Counted from the stretch's first letter, positions 1 to 11,047 are shown. The stretch is 64,000 bases of DNA from Saccharomycopsis fibuligera x Saccharomycopsis cf. fibuligera (GCA_001936135.1 CP012819.1:496001-560000), one strand, 5' to 3'. Notes: generated by a model not told the origin, from the sequence alone. A program made the numbers and translations.

Positions 1-182
1 CGGATCATTAAACATACTACCTGCGTTTTAGTTTCATTGTTTCCATAAACCAAAAATTTTTTTTTGCTAAAACAAACCGAAAGAAGATAAAAATCATTAC
101 TCATTTATAGTGAATTTGATACGTTTCTGAAGATTATAGTTATTATCAAGCACGTCTTTCCCAACAAGTCACATATTAACCG

Positions 183-1490
183 ATGACTCCAAAATTTAGG
201 CTTTCTAAGCCTTTCTACGGATCCTCACAAAAGCTCCCAACAACACCAGATTTCTCACAACCAACATTAGTGGCTGATGGTAATGATGATGAAGCTTACG
301 AAACGCCCTACGATGCTGCTATAAAAAGACAAAGTTTCAATGACGCGAGAATGTCACAGGAATTTACATCAGAAGTGCCTTCAAACGCACCACCTACAGT
401 GGTTGTTGAGCAAGACCAAAGCAAACATAAACAATCTTTACTGAAAAGTGACTCTACGCCTCCAGCATCACCACAAGGGGCAGTCAAGTTTGAAAATTTA
501 GATTATCTTAATAATGACTCTAATAGTGTTCTCAGACATGACATGAATTCTCACCTTGAAGATGAACATACCCCATTGCCTTCGCCAAAGAAAAATGCTA
601 ACTCTCTTCTTTATCAAAAGCATCGCAGGAATCAGTCTTCTGTGAGTTTACTAAAAACTTATTCGAATGTTCCAGACTATCAGATTGGTGAATATAAGCA
701 GGCTTCGCTTTTAAGAGTGAAACCATTCTATCATGTGAAAATAGTGGTTGTTGGTGATGGTGGCTGTGGAAAGACCTGTTTACTTGTATGCTATGCACAG
801 GGTCAATTTCCTACAGTATATGTTCCAACCATTTTTGAGAATTATGTCGCACATGTGAAGACCCCTAATAACGAAACCGTGGAATTGGCTTTATGGGATA
901 CAGCTGGACAGGAAGAGTATGATCGATTACGACCACTTTCTTATCCAGATGCAGACATATTCTTAATATGTTATTCTATGGATAGCCCTGTATCGTTGAA
1001 TAATGTTAAACAAAGTTGGTATCCAGAAGTAGAGCATTTTTGTCCTGGGGTGCCTTTAATTTTAGTGGGGCTAAAGTCAGACCTTTACAAAGATGATTCT
1101 GTTCCTGTGAGGATTGATAGAAAGATAACAAAACAAGTTGCTAGAGATATCAATGCTGTGGCGCATATTGAGTGTTCGGCTAAAACTATGTTTAATGTTA
1201 AAACGGTTTTCAATTTAGCTTTGGATACTGTCCTCAAAAAGTTGAAGGCAAAGAACGACAAGCGGTCATCTGTGTTAATGACTAAATTATCTAAGCCTAG
1301 CAAAATCTCAATGAATTTATCTCCTAAAAAGGATCCGCCAACATTTGAATATGGCGCCGGAGACTATTATCAGGAGAATTCTGAGGTTGAGCAAGTTGCA
1401 CCGACAACAAATCCAATTTTAAAGTCAAAGTCAAAGTCGAATTCAGAAAAAACTAAAAAGAAAAAGAATCATAGATGTATTGTTCTTTGA
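183..1490 (+). CDS. RHO4: Rho-family small GTPase with long N-terminal extension (Rho4/Crl1 type)
   Basis: A 435-residue Rho GTPase that probably acts at the plasma membrane in polarity, septation or wall remodelling. The GTPase fold starts near residue 180. The P-loop GDGGCGKT lies at residues 191-198, followed by the effector stretch VPTIFENY, the DTAGQEE switch II and LKSD (for TKxD). The protein ends in a basic Lys-rich tail and CIVL, a CAAX box whose final Leu suggests geranylgeranylation. YHVKIVVVGDG and ELALWDTAGQEEYDRLRPLSY match yeast Rho4 best. The first ~180 residues are Ser/Asn/Pro-rich and look disordered; baker's yeast Rho4 also has an N-terminal extension but is only about 290 residues. 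In the P-loop, GGCG replaces the usual GAVG, so the two glycines most often mutated in Ras studies are Gly and Cys here. The ATG at 183 is the first in frame. Family assignment is firm; orthology to Rho4/Crl1 is likely. Confidence 0.9.
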   Translation: MTPKFRLSKPFYGSSQKLPTTPDFSQPTLVADGNDDEAYETPYDAAIKRQSFNDARMSQEFTSEVPSNAPPTVVVEQDQSKHKQSLLKSDSTPPASPQGAVKFENLDYLNNDSNSVLRHDMNSHLEDEHTPLPSPKKNANSLLYQKHRRNQSSVSLLKTYSNVPDYQIGEYKQASLLRVKPFYHVKIVVVGDGGCGKTCLLVCYAQGQFPTVYVPTIFENYVAHVKTPNNETVELALWDTAGQEEYDRLRPLSYPDADIFLICYSMDSPVSLNNVKQSWYPEVEHFCPGVPLILVGLKSDLYKDDSVPVRIDRKITKQVARDINAVAHIECSAKTMFNVKTVFNLALDTVLKKLKAKNDKRSSVLMTKLSKPSKISMNLSPKKDPPTFEYGAGDYYQENSEVEQVAPTTNPILKSKSKSNSEKTKKKKNHRCIVL

Positions 1491-2063
1491 ATAATAAATC
1501 AAAATATTTTTATCCTTTTTTCCTTTCATTATAATAATCTAGTGGTATTTTAAATTGATATAGGGGCTTGTTGACTTTGTTTGTTTTATTGTTCGTTTGT
1601 TTTATCGTTTGTTTGTTTTTTGCTTCTTCTGTCCTGTTTTTGCTTTTATAAATCTGATATGTATGATTTTTTTTATCATCCTTTTTCAAACTTCTACATC
1701 CCATAACCTTTTCTTTTCTCCTTTTTTTTTATGTTTTTTTTTCTTTTTTTCTAATTTGCGCTTTGCTTTATCTCATCTTCTTTCAATAATGTTCTTACTA
1801 GGTCTCCTTCACCATAATTTTTAGCACTAACATTGTCCTTTTTTGTAGTTTATTTTGTTGTTCATAGCTTTACTCTATTTTGTTTTTACTTTTCTCAGCT
1901 GTTTTTAGATTTAATCCATTTCCATCTTATTTAATGATAAACTTCCATTTTCTCCAGCTTGCTGTCGTCTTCTGGTAATCGCTATCAGTATATATACTAA
2001 CTACTTTTCATCACTGTTCCATAAAACAGTAACATATAATATATAGATCCTATTCTCGTGCAA

Positions 2064-2098
<35 letters not shown>

Positions 2099-2347
2099 CA
2101 ACTATTATTATGACGTTAATATTTTTTTTGGTGATACAAAGTTTACCCCGATGTTATGCGAGTGAATGCATATATGCAAACCAATGTATACCTCTGCGAT
2201 GCACAATTTTCCTTCATCTTGACATGCGTTGAAAAATATTTTTGACTATTTAAAGAGCTCAGATTATTTGCCCTTCAATTTTCTTTCTAAGTTAATACAA
2301 AGTGCCATATTTAACTAGCATCTTAACTACCAAAATAAATAGCCAAA
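1491..2347. other. Intergenic region, RHO4 to chitinase
   Basis: It begins T-rich behind the RHO4-type gene (transcript end region). A run of 32 A lies at 2065-2096 and a TATTTAA TATA-like box at about 2249, roughly 95 bp before the chitinase ATG. No further gene seen. Confidence 0.6.
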
Positions 2348-3730
2348 ATGAAAATTACTTTGTATTTGAAAAAATTGGCAATTTCTCAGTTAATTTTTCA
2401 GGCAGAGGCAAAAAAATTTAACATCAACGCACAAAACAATGTTGCCGTTTACTGGGGTCAAAATTCAGTTGAAATTGCACACAAGTCATGGAAAAACTAT
2501 ATTTCTGGAGTTCGGCATGTTACCGAACCAACATTATTGGATGTCTGCAAAGACCCGAATGTTGACATAGTGTTAATTTCCTTCATGAACAATTTTCCTG
2601 GAAATCGACCATCATTGACTTCAAAAAATTTCCAAAATACAACCACTAGTACTACCATGAGAAACCGACACAAGTCATACACTGCCAAGGCGGACAAAAT
2701 GGGTATTGTACCAACAATATCATTAGTAAATGGCGAATACTCAACAAGACATACCTCAATGTTAAGACAGCAAGAATTGCACATCAACTTATGTCAACAA
2801 AAGTACCATAAGAAAATTTTACTCTCTTTAGGCGGCGAGTCTGGAAACTATGGGTTCCAAAACGCAAAAGAAGCAGTTTGTTTTGCTGATTGGCTATGGT
2901 ATATGTTTGGCAATGGCTCCCATACTGGGAACGAATGTCCTAATAACAAATACGTCAAGGGTCACATATTGGGAGAAAATGGAAAGCCACATCGTTCTCA
3001 TAAACCATTCGGTGACGTTATTCTTGATGGGTTTGATCTTGATATTGAAAATCATCAATATCCAAGCATATATTATATAGATTTTGCAAAGAAATTGAGA
3101 GAGAACTTCAAGAATTCACCTAAAGAGTTTTATCTTTCTGCTGCGCCACAGTGTCTTTATCCCGAAGAAAACATGCAAGAAATTTTGGACTCTGAGGAAA
3201 TATTTTTTGACTTTTTGTTTATTCAGTTCTACAATAATGGCAAGGAATGCAACGCCAACACAAACAAGTTCAACTATGAGATCTGGGTCAAGCAGTACGC
3301 AATGAAACATGGCAAAAATGGCGAGGATGGAGGGGAGAATTACCCAAAGCTTTTCATGGGTTTGCCTGCAGACAGCAGCAAAGCCGGCGCAGTGAATGGA
3401 TACATTCAATCTCGGGAACAGTTGGTAAATAAAATTGGAACAGTGTTGAGTTTAGAGTCGGATTTGGGTAATAAACACTATTTCGGCGGAATATCTCTTT
3501 GGGAAGCATCTTTGGGCTACAATAATTATGACTTGAGTGACAAAGATGGCAATATTAACTATATTCAAGCAGTCAAAAATGCATTGAATTGGGCAGAAAA
3601 TTGCAGTTACTCGGGTGATCGCAACGATGGTGAAGGCAATGACGGAAAAAGCGACTCTACGGGAAGCAAAGTCAAAAGCACAACATGGTGGAAATGGTCT
3701 GCTACGGCTGTTATTATTGCTATTTTGTGA
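2348..3730 (+). CDS. Secreted or GPI-anchored GH18 endochitinase
   Basis: A 460-residue chitinase of glycoside hydrolase family 18, which hydrolyses beta-1,4-GlcNAc bonds in cell-wall chitin, often at the septum. VAVYWGQN near residue 33 is the first barrel strand, LLSLGG is the substrate-binding strand, and DGFDLDIEN carries the DxxDxDxE motif with its catalytic Glu. A short N-terminal hydrophobic stretch ends in AEA (about residues 1-21), consistent with a signal peptide, although two lysines sit just before its core. The C-terminus is Ser/Gly-rich and closes with WWKWSATAVIIAIL, a likely GPI-attachment tail. Family chitinases typically continue into long Ser/Thr-rich and chitin-binding regions, which are absent, so this resembles the short GPI types. 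The stretch after VDIVLISFMNNFP carries a family-atypical insertion rich in Asn/Thr/Arg. It is convergent with EXO1, with 165 bp between stops. Which CHT paralogue it is cannot be decided. Confidence 0.88.
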   Translation: MKITLYLKKLAISQLIFQAEAKKFNINAQNNVAVYWGQNSVEIAHKSWKNYISGVRHVTEPTLLDVCKDPNVDIVLISFMNNFPGNRPSLTSKNFQNTTTSTTMRNRHKSYTAKADKMGIVPTISLVNGEYSTRHTSMLRQQELHINLCQQKYHKKILLSLGGESGNYGFQNAKEAVCFADWLWYMFGNGSHTGNECPNNKYVKGHILGENGKPHRSHKPFGDVILDGFDLDIENHQYPSIYYIDFAKKLRENFKNSPKEFYLSAAPQCLYPEENMQEILDSEEIFFDFLFIQFYNNGKECNANTNKFNYEIWVKQYAMKHGKNGEDGGENYPKLFMGLPADSSKAGAVNGYIQSREQLVNKIGTVLSLESDLGNKHYFGGISLWEASLGYNNYDLSDKDGNINYIQAVKNALNWAENCSYSGDRNDGEGNDGKSDSTGSKVKSTTWWKWSATAVIIAIL

Positions 3731-3895
3731 AAAAGGATGACAAAGAGAAAATCTAAAATTCAAATAAGTCATTAACACTATAAAAGTCATAAATATGCAG
3801 ATATAACAATAAATGTCAAAATAAAACGAAAAACACATTGAAAAGTTAAAAAAACAGAAAATGGCTATCCCACTGATTGCTAATTATGTATACTG

Positions 3896-5953
3896 TTATT
3901 CTTTGTATGCGTAAGCTTCAAACAACAATTTTCCTTGCATAGTGTCGGCTATGTTGCGTCTTTCTTTCTCTGCGTCATTCGTAGGAGATATGGTGACAGA
4001 TAATTTTTTCAAGTCTCCCAATTTTGCACCACTGGTCCTCCTTTTTGAAGTCAGCTGTTTATTTGAGGGCTTGCAATTTTTTGTTACTGCTCCAGTGATT
4101 TTTCTACCATTGGTCTTGCAAGATTTATCATCGTGAGCATGATTCAATAACAAATTCAGATCTTTGTCAGTTAAAGGTATTCTTGTGTTTGGGGAGCTGC
4201 CACACATAAATTTTTCCCTTAAATTTGTAATTGCAATATCCTCTTTTTTATTAACATCTAATTTCTTTGCGTCCTTTTTTTTCCCAGCGTTCAGCATGTC
4301 TTTAACATGATTTTCTTCGTCACTCATTCCATCACTTAGTTCACTCAAATCAGATTCCTGCTCAGATTCAAATGATGTGAAAGATGTAAGCGAACCTTTT
4401 TTTTCATAAGCGGCAACAGAATGCAGTTTGATTTTGTCACCATTTGTTACATGATTATCTTTATCTTTTTTTTTATCGAAAGTTTCGGTGGTGATTGACT
4501 CCTTCTTAGGCCTAGTATCTTGAGCGGGACTTGGAAAGTATTTACTGGTTGTATGGATGGCATTTTCGTATTGTTCATTATTTTTAAATACATTCAACTT
4601 TTTCGATACAACAGACTGCTCTGGTTCTTCAGCCTTTCTCTTAATATTGACATTATTAATTTTGGCCACAGGTGCAGTGGTGGCCTTCTTTGATATAAGC
4701 GTTGGCGATGCTGCTGAAGCTATTTCTTTTGCAGATTGCGCAGGTTTTTGAGACGACGAAAGAAATTTAAACATGTCTAAGGTCTTGAAGGGTTTCCTTG
4801 TAGCAGATACTGGACTCGAGTGTGATCTTTGAATGGTGCGTTGACCACTTGACTTTTTGGCAGGCGTTGTATGTAGACTTGCTTTTGTAGCTGGTGTGGG
4901 ACGCTGTTGGAGTAACATTTCCTCTCTCGATTTTAAGACCCTTTTAGTTATAGGGTCTAGATCCCCACGGGCGATCCCACAGTGTACTTCGATGTCACGA
5001 AGCTCACCTATACATTCAAATATTAATTGGAGTTCCCGTTCTTCAACTTCTTTTGGTATTTCATTAAGAGTCGTCATTTCCCTTTTGAGCGTATCAAATA
5101 CTCTTGGATATAAAAATGAAAGATTTGCTCTCTTGTACTCGTCAAGAAACTGGTTTGGTACCTGGTACTTATCCAATTTTAGCTTCAGAAGAACTCTGTC
5201 CATTGAATGAAAATTCTTGACCACTTGAAATGCTTTCTTGATTCCAATTCGAGGAATACCATTAGTATAGTCGCAGCCACTGATACATGCGACCATTCGT
5301 AGTTGATTTGCAGTCATGCTACCAATCTGTACATCTTTAACGCGTTTGAAATTTTTGGCACTTACTTCAATAACAGTGCCATCTTTCTCATTAAACTTTG
5401 TTAACAAGTTCTGGCAGCCAAAGATCAACAAATCTGAATCTTCAGAGATGATTCCATGCACTAATCCTTTTTGCTCTAAATATACCATTTGCGAATCTGC
5501 TTCATAAGGAGCAACCACAAATTCAATGCCCTCGGTTTTCAAATACTCAATAACCGTCTTAGCAATTGTTGGATTCACATCCACGGATTTGGTAAAACAC
5601 TCATATGCTTTTTTATTATTACCTTGTGCTAACGATTTCAAACCAAGCTCTTTATTTACTCTTCTGTTTTCTCTTCTACTTTCTTCTGTTTGCGCCTTAG
5701 AACTAAAATGGTCGCCATCAAAGACAAAATATGGCTCAATGTTGAATATGTTCCTCAACATGTTCACTCTTCTCTTAAAAAACACCAAGTATTTATCAGT
5801 GGGCTGGTCATGAGCTAGCTCCCATGTGCACGCGTAAACTGCCCTATGCAACCAAGCATAACCGTCGATTGCCAAACACTGCCCAGAGTAACACTTTAAA
5901 GACTTGGGTTCCTGAATGGCTTTCAAAACCGGTAAAAGCCCATTAACGCCCAT
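3896..5953 (-). CDS. EXO1: Exonuclease 1 (Rad2/XPG-family 5' exonuclease and flap nuclease)
   Basis: A 685-residue nuclear 5'-3' exonuclease acting in mismatch repair, double-strand-break resection and telomere processing. It begins MGVNGLLPVLK, so the conserved catalytic N-terminus that follows Met removal is intact. The XPG-N domain covers about residues 1-100, with AIDGYAWLHRA and the metal-binding FDGD. The XPG-I domain has EADSQMVYLEQ and SEDSDLL, and a helix-hairpin-helix stretch carries ACISGCDYTNGIPRIGIKKA. The last ~330 residues are low-complexity, rich in Lys/Ser/Thr, and would hold interaction sites for mismatch-repair proteins. Length matches Exo1 (about 700 residues), not the shorter Rad27/FEN1. 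Two adjacent MCB-like boxes lie 200 bp upstream of the start, suggesting G1/S expression. Confidence 0.95.
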   Translation of the reverse strand: MGVNGLLPVLKAIQEPKSLKCYSGQCLAIDGYAWLHRAVYACTWELAHDQPTDKYLVFFKRRVNMLRNIFNIEPYFVFDGDHFSSKAQTEESRRENRRVNKELGLKSLAQGNNKKAYECFTKSVDVNPTIAKTVIEYLKTEGIEFVVAPYEADSQMVYLEQKGLVHGIISEDSDLLIFGCQNLLTKFNEKDGTVIEVSAKNFKRVKDVQIGSMTANQLRMVACISGCDYTNGIPRIGIKKAFQVVKNFHSMDRVLLKLKLDKYQVPNQFLDEYKRANLSFLYPRVFDTLKREMTTLNEIPKEVEERELQLIFECIGELRDIEVHCGIARGDLDPITKRVLKSREEMLLQQRPTPATKASLHTTPAKKSSGQRTIQRSHSSPVSATRKPFKTLDMFKFLSSSQKPAQSAKEIASAASPTLISKKATTAPVAKINNVNIKRKAEEPEQSVVSKKLNVFKNNEQYENAIHTTSKYFPSPAQDTRPKKESITTETFDKKKDKDNHVTNGDKIKLHSVAAYEKKGSLTSFTSFESEQESDLSELSDGMSDEENHVKDMLNAGKKKDAKKLDVNKKEDIAITNLREKFMCGSSPNTRIPLTDKDLNLLLNHAHDDKSCKTNGRKITGAVTKNCKPSNKQLTSKRRTSGAKLGDLKKLSVTISPTNDAEKERRNIADTMQGKLLFEAYAYKE

Positions 5954-7530
5954 ATTTTCAATACTTTATCAAATGTATTGACCTTTGCGGGCGTTTGTGA
6001 TGCTGTTGCTATTGTTGTTGTCGCGTGTTCAAAAGTTGAGCTTTTGTGTTTAGATTCCTTATAACTTCACACATTAAAAAAAAGTTCAGCTGTCCGCACC
6101 ATACTTCTATATGATTATTACTATTATTTTTTTTTTTTTTTTTTTTTTTTTTTACGCGTACGCGCAATGATTTGTGTCCCCGTAGGGTAAAATAGTATCG
6201 CGTATCGCGCGGGAAAATAGTAACGAATTAAGTGATCAAAAAGCAATATTTTGCAAACAACCTCTTAGGCATTTGTTTTTCTATGAGAAAAAACCAGCAA
6301 ATAATCTCATACTAAATTATAATAAAGAACCTATCTCCTGGATCTGATGAAGCTGCATTGTAATTGAGTAACTCATCGAGGTCTTCAATACAAAATGTAG
6401 ACGTTTGACTAAAGCGATCATAATTTAACCCAATATGTCAAATCAACGGCACTTTAGGTCCTGGCGTGGTAAATACCACAAAACACATTGAACACTATTT
6501 TGAATTGCTCATTTTTCCAAAAATATATCGAGCTTAACTTATATACACCGTCGTTAAGTTTTTATTGTGTCTCTAGCAAACCTGCCAGCATGGATTATAA
6601 ACTTTATTTCTTTTCAACTTAACATTGCTGAAATTGACTCAAATTTGCTTGATGGCTTAACAAGCCCTTGAGCAACTTGCAAAAAATACTTTCTCCAATC
6701 GAGTAAATCCCTCGTTTTGTCAAATGTGAAAAGCAAAACAAAAGAAACAAAATAGAAAAGAAACGATGCGAAAGATGTTGAAGAAAACATTGTTTCTTGC
6801 ATATTGAGATCTGACATGCACAATCAAACTATCACAGTTTAGTATAAATTGGCTGCGCAGTAAAGTCTATAAGAATACAAATGCATAAACCACATTAAAC
6901 GTAGAAGAATTGTGCAGCGAGTGCGATTACAGACGTCCTGATAGTGTAATATCTGTTAGTAAATAGCGAAGAATATTACTGACTACCTGCATAACGACTA
7001 CACGTAAACTCTAAAATCTAAAGCAGTACGGCATTTGAAATGGTTTGCAAAGCACAAAATGTATACTATTGAATGTAGGCAAAATTAAGAGATCATAAAT
7101 TGAATTATTAATTAAAGGTTCTAAAGTTACTTAGATTGTAGGTGTTAAAAATTATTAAAAAAAATCTCTAGAAAATCAGAGAAAGGAAGGAAGAAAAAAT
7201 TAAAACGAAAGAATGTAGAAGGAGTAAAAAGCCGATTGTGTTAGAAAATCATACCGACGGACATACTATACTAATATAAAATATAAAATTATTAAAAATA
7301 AGTTGTTTTGAGAAATACATGTACAAAAGATATTCAGTACAAATTCTAATATTTGATTCCGTTACTGCAAGCACATAATTGTTTTCTTTTATATCGTTTT
7401 TTTCCCTCCAAAATAACATTATTAGTTGAAGATTAATTTTTATGCTCACACAAAAATATAAATTGGTATCATGATAGCGTAGCGGATTAGTAGATTAAAA
7501 GGAATTTTAGGTCGTAGATTCGAAATGTTC
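5954..7530. other. Intergenic region, EXO1 promoter and SUR7-family 3' side
   Basis: The left end is the EXO1 promoter (MCB pair, poly-T). The rest, about 1.3 kb, lies behind the SUR7-family gene and shows only short open frames on both strands with no recognisable protein. Confidence 0.5.
6154..6165. promoter_or_regulatory. Twin MCB boxes upstream of EXO1
   Basis: ACGCGT is followed at once by ACGCGC, next to a T-run of about 27 bases (6127-6153). MCB (ACGCGT) is the binding site of the MBF complex, which drives G1/S genes in yeasts. The pair lies about 200 bp before the EXO1 ATG. Function is inferred. Confidence 0.55.
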
Positions 7531-8436
7531 TTAGATTTCTGATTCTTCATCAGCTTTTCTATTTCTTCTGATGTTGAAAAAGTTAATACCTCCGCTTCTG
7601 GTAGCTGGTTCTTGAGCAGAAGATTGTCTAGGACTACCGGCGGCAGCGGCGGCATATGGGTCATCATATTGAGCTGGAGCTTGCTGTTGTGGTTGACTGG
7701 AAGGAAGTGGTGGAATTGCGCCGGATGAAGTTGATTTTTTTGGTTCGCTTGCATAAAGACTGCCATCAGAGTTAGCCCCGTATCTTTCTTTAGCTCTAAG
7801 ATATGACTCTCTAACACAAGCACCGAAAGTGGTAAGCAAAACAATGAAATTACACACTGCAGAAGCCCACACTAAGCCCATAAGGATTGGTCCAATCTTA
7901 CCGTTGGTGAAGTGTTTTTTAGCCAATGCCACAGTGGCAGTGTACAAGGCGGCAGCGGCAAAGTTCATGATAGTTGCAATAAAGGAGAATATAGCGGTGA
8001 TTTTTTGCACATGAAAGGAGCAAATAGAAAAGATAGCAAAAATAAGGGAAATTGCGCTGAATACCAAGGCAATCAACAAAGTAGCCCAACCGACTCTGGA
8101 CAAGTAGTAGAAAGTGTCTCTGTTGTTAACAAAGTATTTTGGAACATTGCTCTCGGTGTCAAAGTTGTCAACTGGAGAAATTGGGAATGCTGGACCTAAG
8201 TCACCACAGTTTTTGGATTTACTGCCAACTGCTTCACAAATACCCCAGTAGGCCCATCTTGTTTTCGAATAAGCGTTTGGAATGCCACTAGTGTCAGCTT
8301 GAATCCAGTAGAATCTGTTTAATGGGAAACTTGGGTTTTTGCCGGAGCCAGACAATATAATTAATATTAATAGCAAAGTGGCGCCTGCTAAGAAGAACAA
8401 GTCAACAATCGCAGATTTAAAGTGCAATCTTGCCAT
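7531..8436 (-). CDS. SUR7/FMP45-family eisosome (MCC) tetraspan membrane protein
   Basis: A 301-residue plasma-membrane protein of the SUR7/PalI superfamily. These proteins mark the MCC/eisosome domains and affect endocytosis, wall synthesis and stress survival. There are four hydrophobic segments, at roughly residues 9-31, 115-140, 148-170 and 185-210. The long first outer loop holds the family signature FYWIQADTSG, then TRWAYWGICEA and NCGDLGPAFPISP, with two cysteines that could form the conserved disulphide. The cytoplasmic tail (about residues 220-301) is rich in Pro, Gln, Ala and Ser and ends with a charged stretch. The tail and loop favour the Fmp45/Ynl194c branch or a Sur7 orthologue; these cannot be separated by eye. 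The upstream region is unusually long. Confidence 0.88.
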   Translation of the reverse strand: MARLHFKSAIVDLFFLAGATLLLILIILSGSGKNPSFPLNRFYWIQADTSGIPNAYSKTRWAYWGICEAVGSKSKNCGDLGPAFPISPVDNFDTESNVPKYFVNNRDTFYYLSRVGWATLLIALVFSAISLIFAIFSICSFHVQKITAIFSFIATIMNFAAAALYTATVALAKKHFTNGKIGPILMGLVWASAVCNFIVLLTTFGACVRESYLRAKERYGANSDGSLYASEPKKSTSSGAIPPLPSSQPQQQAPAQYDDPYAAAAAGSPRQSSAQEPATRSGGINFFNIRRNRKADEESEI

Positions 8437-10840
8437 TATGTTAGATGTTGATTGGTGTTTGAGATTTGGTTTGAATTAGTGGATAAAAGGTTCTGGAAAT
8501 AACAGTATTTGTTTCGTTTTCTTAAGCTTTGTTTATAGGCGTAATATAATAAAATCTAATATGAAAACCAATAAACAGTTAGAAGCAAAAAAAAAACAGC
8601 AACGGTAGTTGTATGGAAGAAAGAATGTGGAAAAAAAAAATCAAGAAAAAAAAATCAACTCAAAATAAATGTGTTGATGAAAAGCAAAAGTATATAAACT
8701 GGAAAGATCGGTTTAGCAAGCAAACAGTTAATGAAGTTAGCAGCAGCAGCAAAATGAGCATCATTACAGAGACAAAAACAGAGGAATAGAGAAACAGGGA
8801 AAAACAGAAGGAAAAACAACAAGACATTTTACGTCCTAGTGCAGCACAACAAACAAACTTGGACAGCCTGTATTGTGCTGTTCCTGCTCAATACGGAAAT
8901 CAAGGCATTAAGATGTACTGGTTTTGTCTAGCTGCGCGCCACTATGCCTCATCGTGCATAACAGTTTGCAACTGAAATTCTGTTCCGGGGGCAATCAGGT
9001 GGCTATTTCAGATGACATCAGCAATATGCCTATATACTCGAGGGTTTTGCACCTGATTCCCGGCATCAGCACGCATTGACAAGTTAAGGCTGGGATGCGC
9101 ATAGCTGCTTAAGTCTGGATTAACCTGTTGACCAGTATTTGTTTTGATTCTGTTTTGGTGCAAAAACCAAAACAAAAAAGTAAATAAACAAAGTAAACAA
9201 TATGGCAGCTGATCACTGCTTTTGTCTGCAGCTGGAACGGGCAACGAAACGGGCACCACATAGCATTACTATTTGCACGCACTTTTTCTTATTTTTGTTT
9301 TCTCAAAGTTGTTTCCCAAACTAATTTTTTTTGCTGTGAGTTTTTTATCCTCGCTGCTGGCTTCAGTATGAGAGCTTAAGGCATGATGTCATATTTTTGC
9401 CTGCAACTGTTCTGCATTATTCTCCGCACTGGAAGAAATAAAAGGGTAACGAGTGTTTCCCAATACAGCTAGGTTATCCAGGTAAAACACAGCGCACTAA
9501 ATTTGGGTCACGAAACACAAGTCTTTTTGTGGCACAAGATAACCATATTGCACTCAATACACAAAAACAATATATGGTAAGTTGACAGGAGAGAAAAGAT
9601 CTTGGTGGCAAGTGACACAGCCGCGGTAATCTTCATTCAACCGGATAGTGTAACAGATTTTTTCTGCCGTATTCCTGACCATTGCCATCTGTGATTTGCC
9701 GTTTGTAAATTGCAATTAAAATCTGCAGATCGCCATCTGCTATCCGGCATCCTTTTGTGACGAGATTGCCCACATTATCGCATATATTCTACACTATGAT
9801 GATACAACAGAGAGCAGAGCAACTGTGTGCTCCACAGCACATTCAGCAGTAGAATCTGATCCTCGGGCAAAGCAATGCGTGCCTTGAGAGCTCCAACCTT
9901 GTATACCTTGAGAAAAAATTTTCTTCTACCCTTTTTTCTCAATCTTTTTTTATGCTTCTATAAAAAAAATTAGAGAGATTGGGGAAAAATTTTTTTCTGG
10001 CTGTGGGATTTTTAGGTTACTCTGAGGGATTTTTCCAGATTGGTTCCTGAATTTTCACTGGTTTCGGCGGCCATGCGTCTGAGGCATCTGACCTGGAAGA
10101 GCTCCCATTTGCTGAAGGCGCAGTAGGAGCCCTGGGGGATGCGATGTGATTTTTTTTTGTTTCTTATTTTTGTCGTTTTCGGCTGCTTTGCTCGCTTGTT
10201 CCTGTTTTTGGTTGTGCGGCCCTGGACTGACGCCGGCCCTGGGCTCCACTCCCTCATCCACTCACTCGCCCATTCTTTCTCGCCGTCCTCTCCAATGCCT
10301 GCAGGATCCTAAGCGCTGAGGACTCAAAACTTTTTTTTTGGTTTTTTTATATTAAACGTCCAAGGCCGCCCTCAAATCCTGACCTTGGGAATTTCCTCTT
10401 GTCTTTCTTCTTCCCTTTCTTTCTTTACTTTTCCTGTCTTTATGGATATTTTGTCACATTACTAGAACTCTCTAGCAATACCTTTATTTCCTTGCCGCTG
10501 ACATTCCTTTTCAGGTTTGGTTTGTTGCCCATACTAGCTGCACATTGCGTGTTGTTTGGTACTTTTACCGCTGTTGTGTCCGCTTACTACTGCCTTTTCT
10601 TAGGTTTGGTAACGGTCATTGAAAATCAGAGCGCTGCTGTTTATTTCCTCTAAAATAGCGCGTTTGCCTGTATAACACAATATTGTTGTCTTTGCAGGCT
10701 TCAACATATCAAGGTAACACATTGTGTTGCTGATTTTTCTGTTTCTCTTTGGTAGCTTTTCAACAGCTTTAAGTACCATTACTTCAACAAAGACGAGATA
10801 CAACAATAATCAAAAAACAAAAATAAAAGTTCACATAAAA
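8437..10840. other. Long upstream region of the SUR7-family gene
   Basis: About 2.4 kb without a convincing gene. It contains A-rich leader sequence next to the SUR7-family start and two patches richer in G+C (about 8880-9120 and 10020-10310). At 9702-9719 lies an 18-bp word also found, with one mismatch, upstream of the mannosyltransferase gene at 42366. Open frames here are short and read like chance. Confidence 0.45.
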
Positions 10841-11047
10841 ATGGGTTTTTTGAAATCAAGCAGTCACAGCAAAAACAACTACAAGTTTGCTCAGTTTGAC
10901 GAGAAACGCGACTACAAAAATCGTTGTAATACAAAACATACCCAGTGTCATCAGCAGTGTTCAAGCTCAACTAAATCGAGGGCATCTTCAACCTCTTCCG
11001 CTTCCACGAATTCTAACTTAACATTTCAATTGCCTACAAGAAGCTAA
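10841..11047 (+). CDS. Possible small protein with N-myristoylation-type start
   Basis: A 68-codon ORF starting at an ATG in an A-rich context (cataaaaATGG). The protein begins MGFLKSSS, which fits the myristoylation pattern Gly2 with Ser at position 6. It continues with a Lys/Asp/Arg-rich stretch (FAQFDEKRDYKNR) and ends in a Ser/Thr-rich tail (SSTSSASTNSN). It has four cysteines and no membrane segment. I do not recognise it. An N-myristoylated, Cys-containing basic start would suit a small membrane-attached protein, but the ORF is short enough to be chance. The open frame extends upstream without another ATG in good context. Confidence 0.35.
   Translation: MGFLKSSSHSKNNYKFAQFDEKRDYKNRCNTKHTQCHQQCSSSTKSRASSTSSASTNSNLTFQLPTRS

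Noticed and set aside
2387-2401. TTAATTTTTCAG in the chitinase start as a 3' splice site
   Set aside because: The unspliced frame already gives a plausible signal peptide ending in AEA, and no upstream exon with 5' site was found.
7446-7844. 132-codon frame overlapping the SUR7-family gene in another register
   Set aside because: It overlaps a well-supported gene on the same strand and shows no family.
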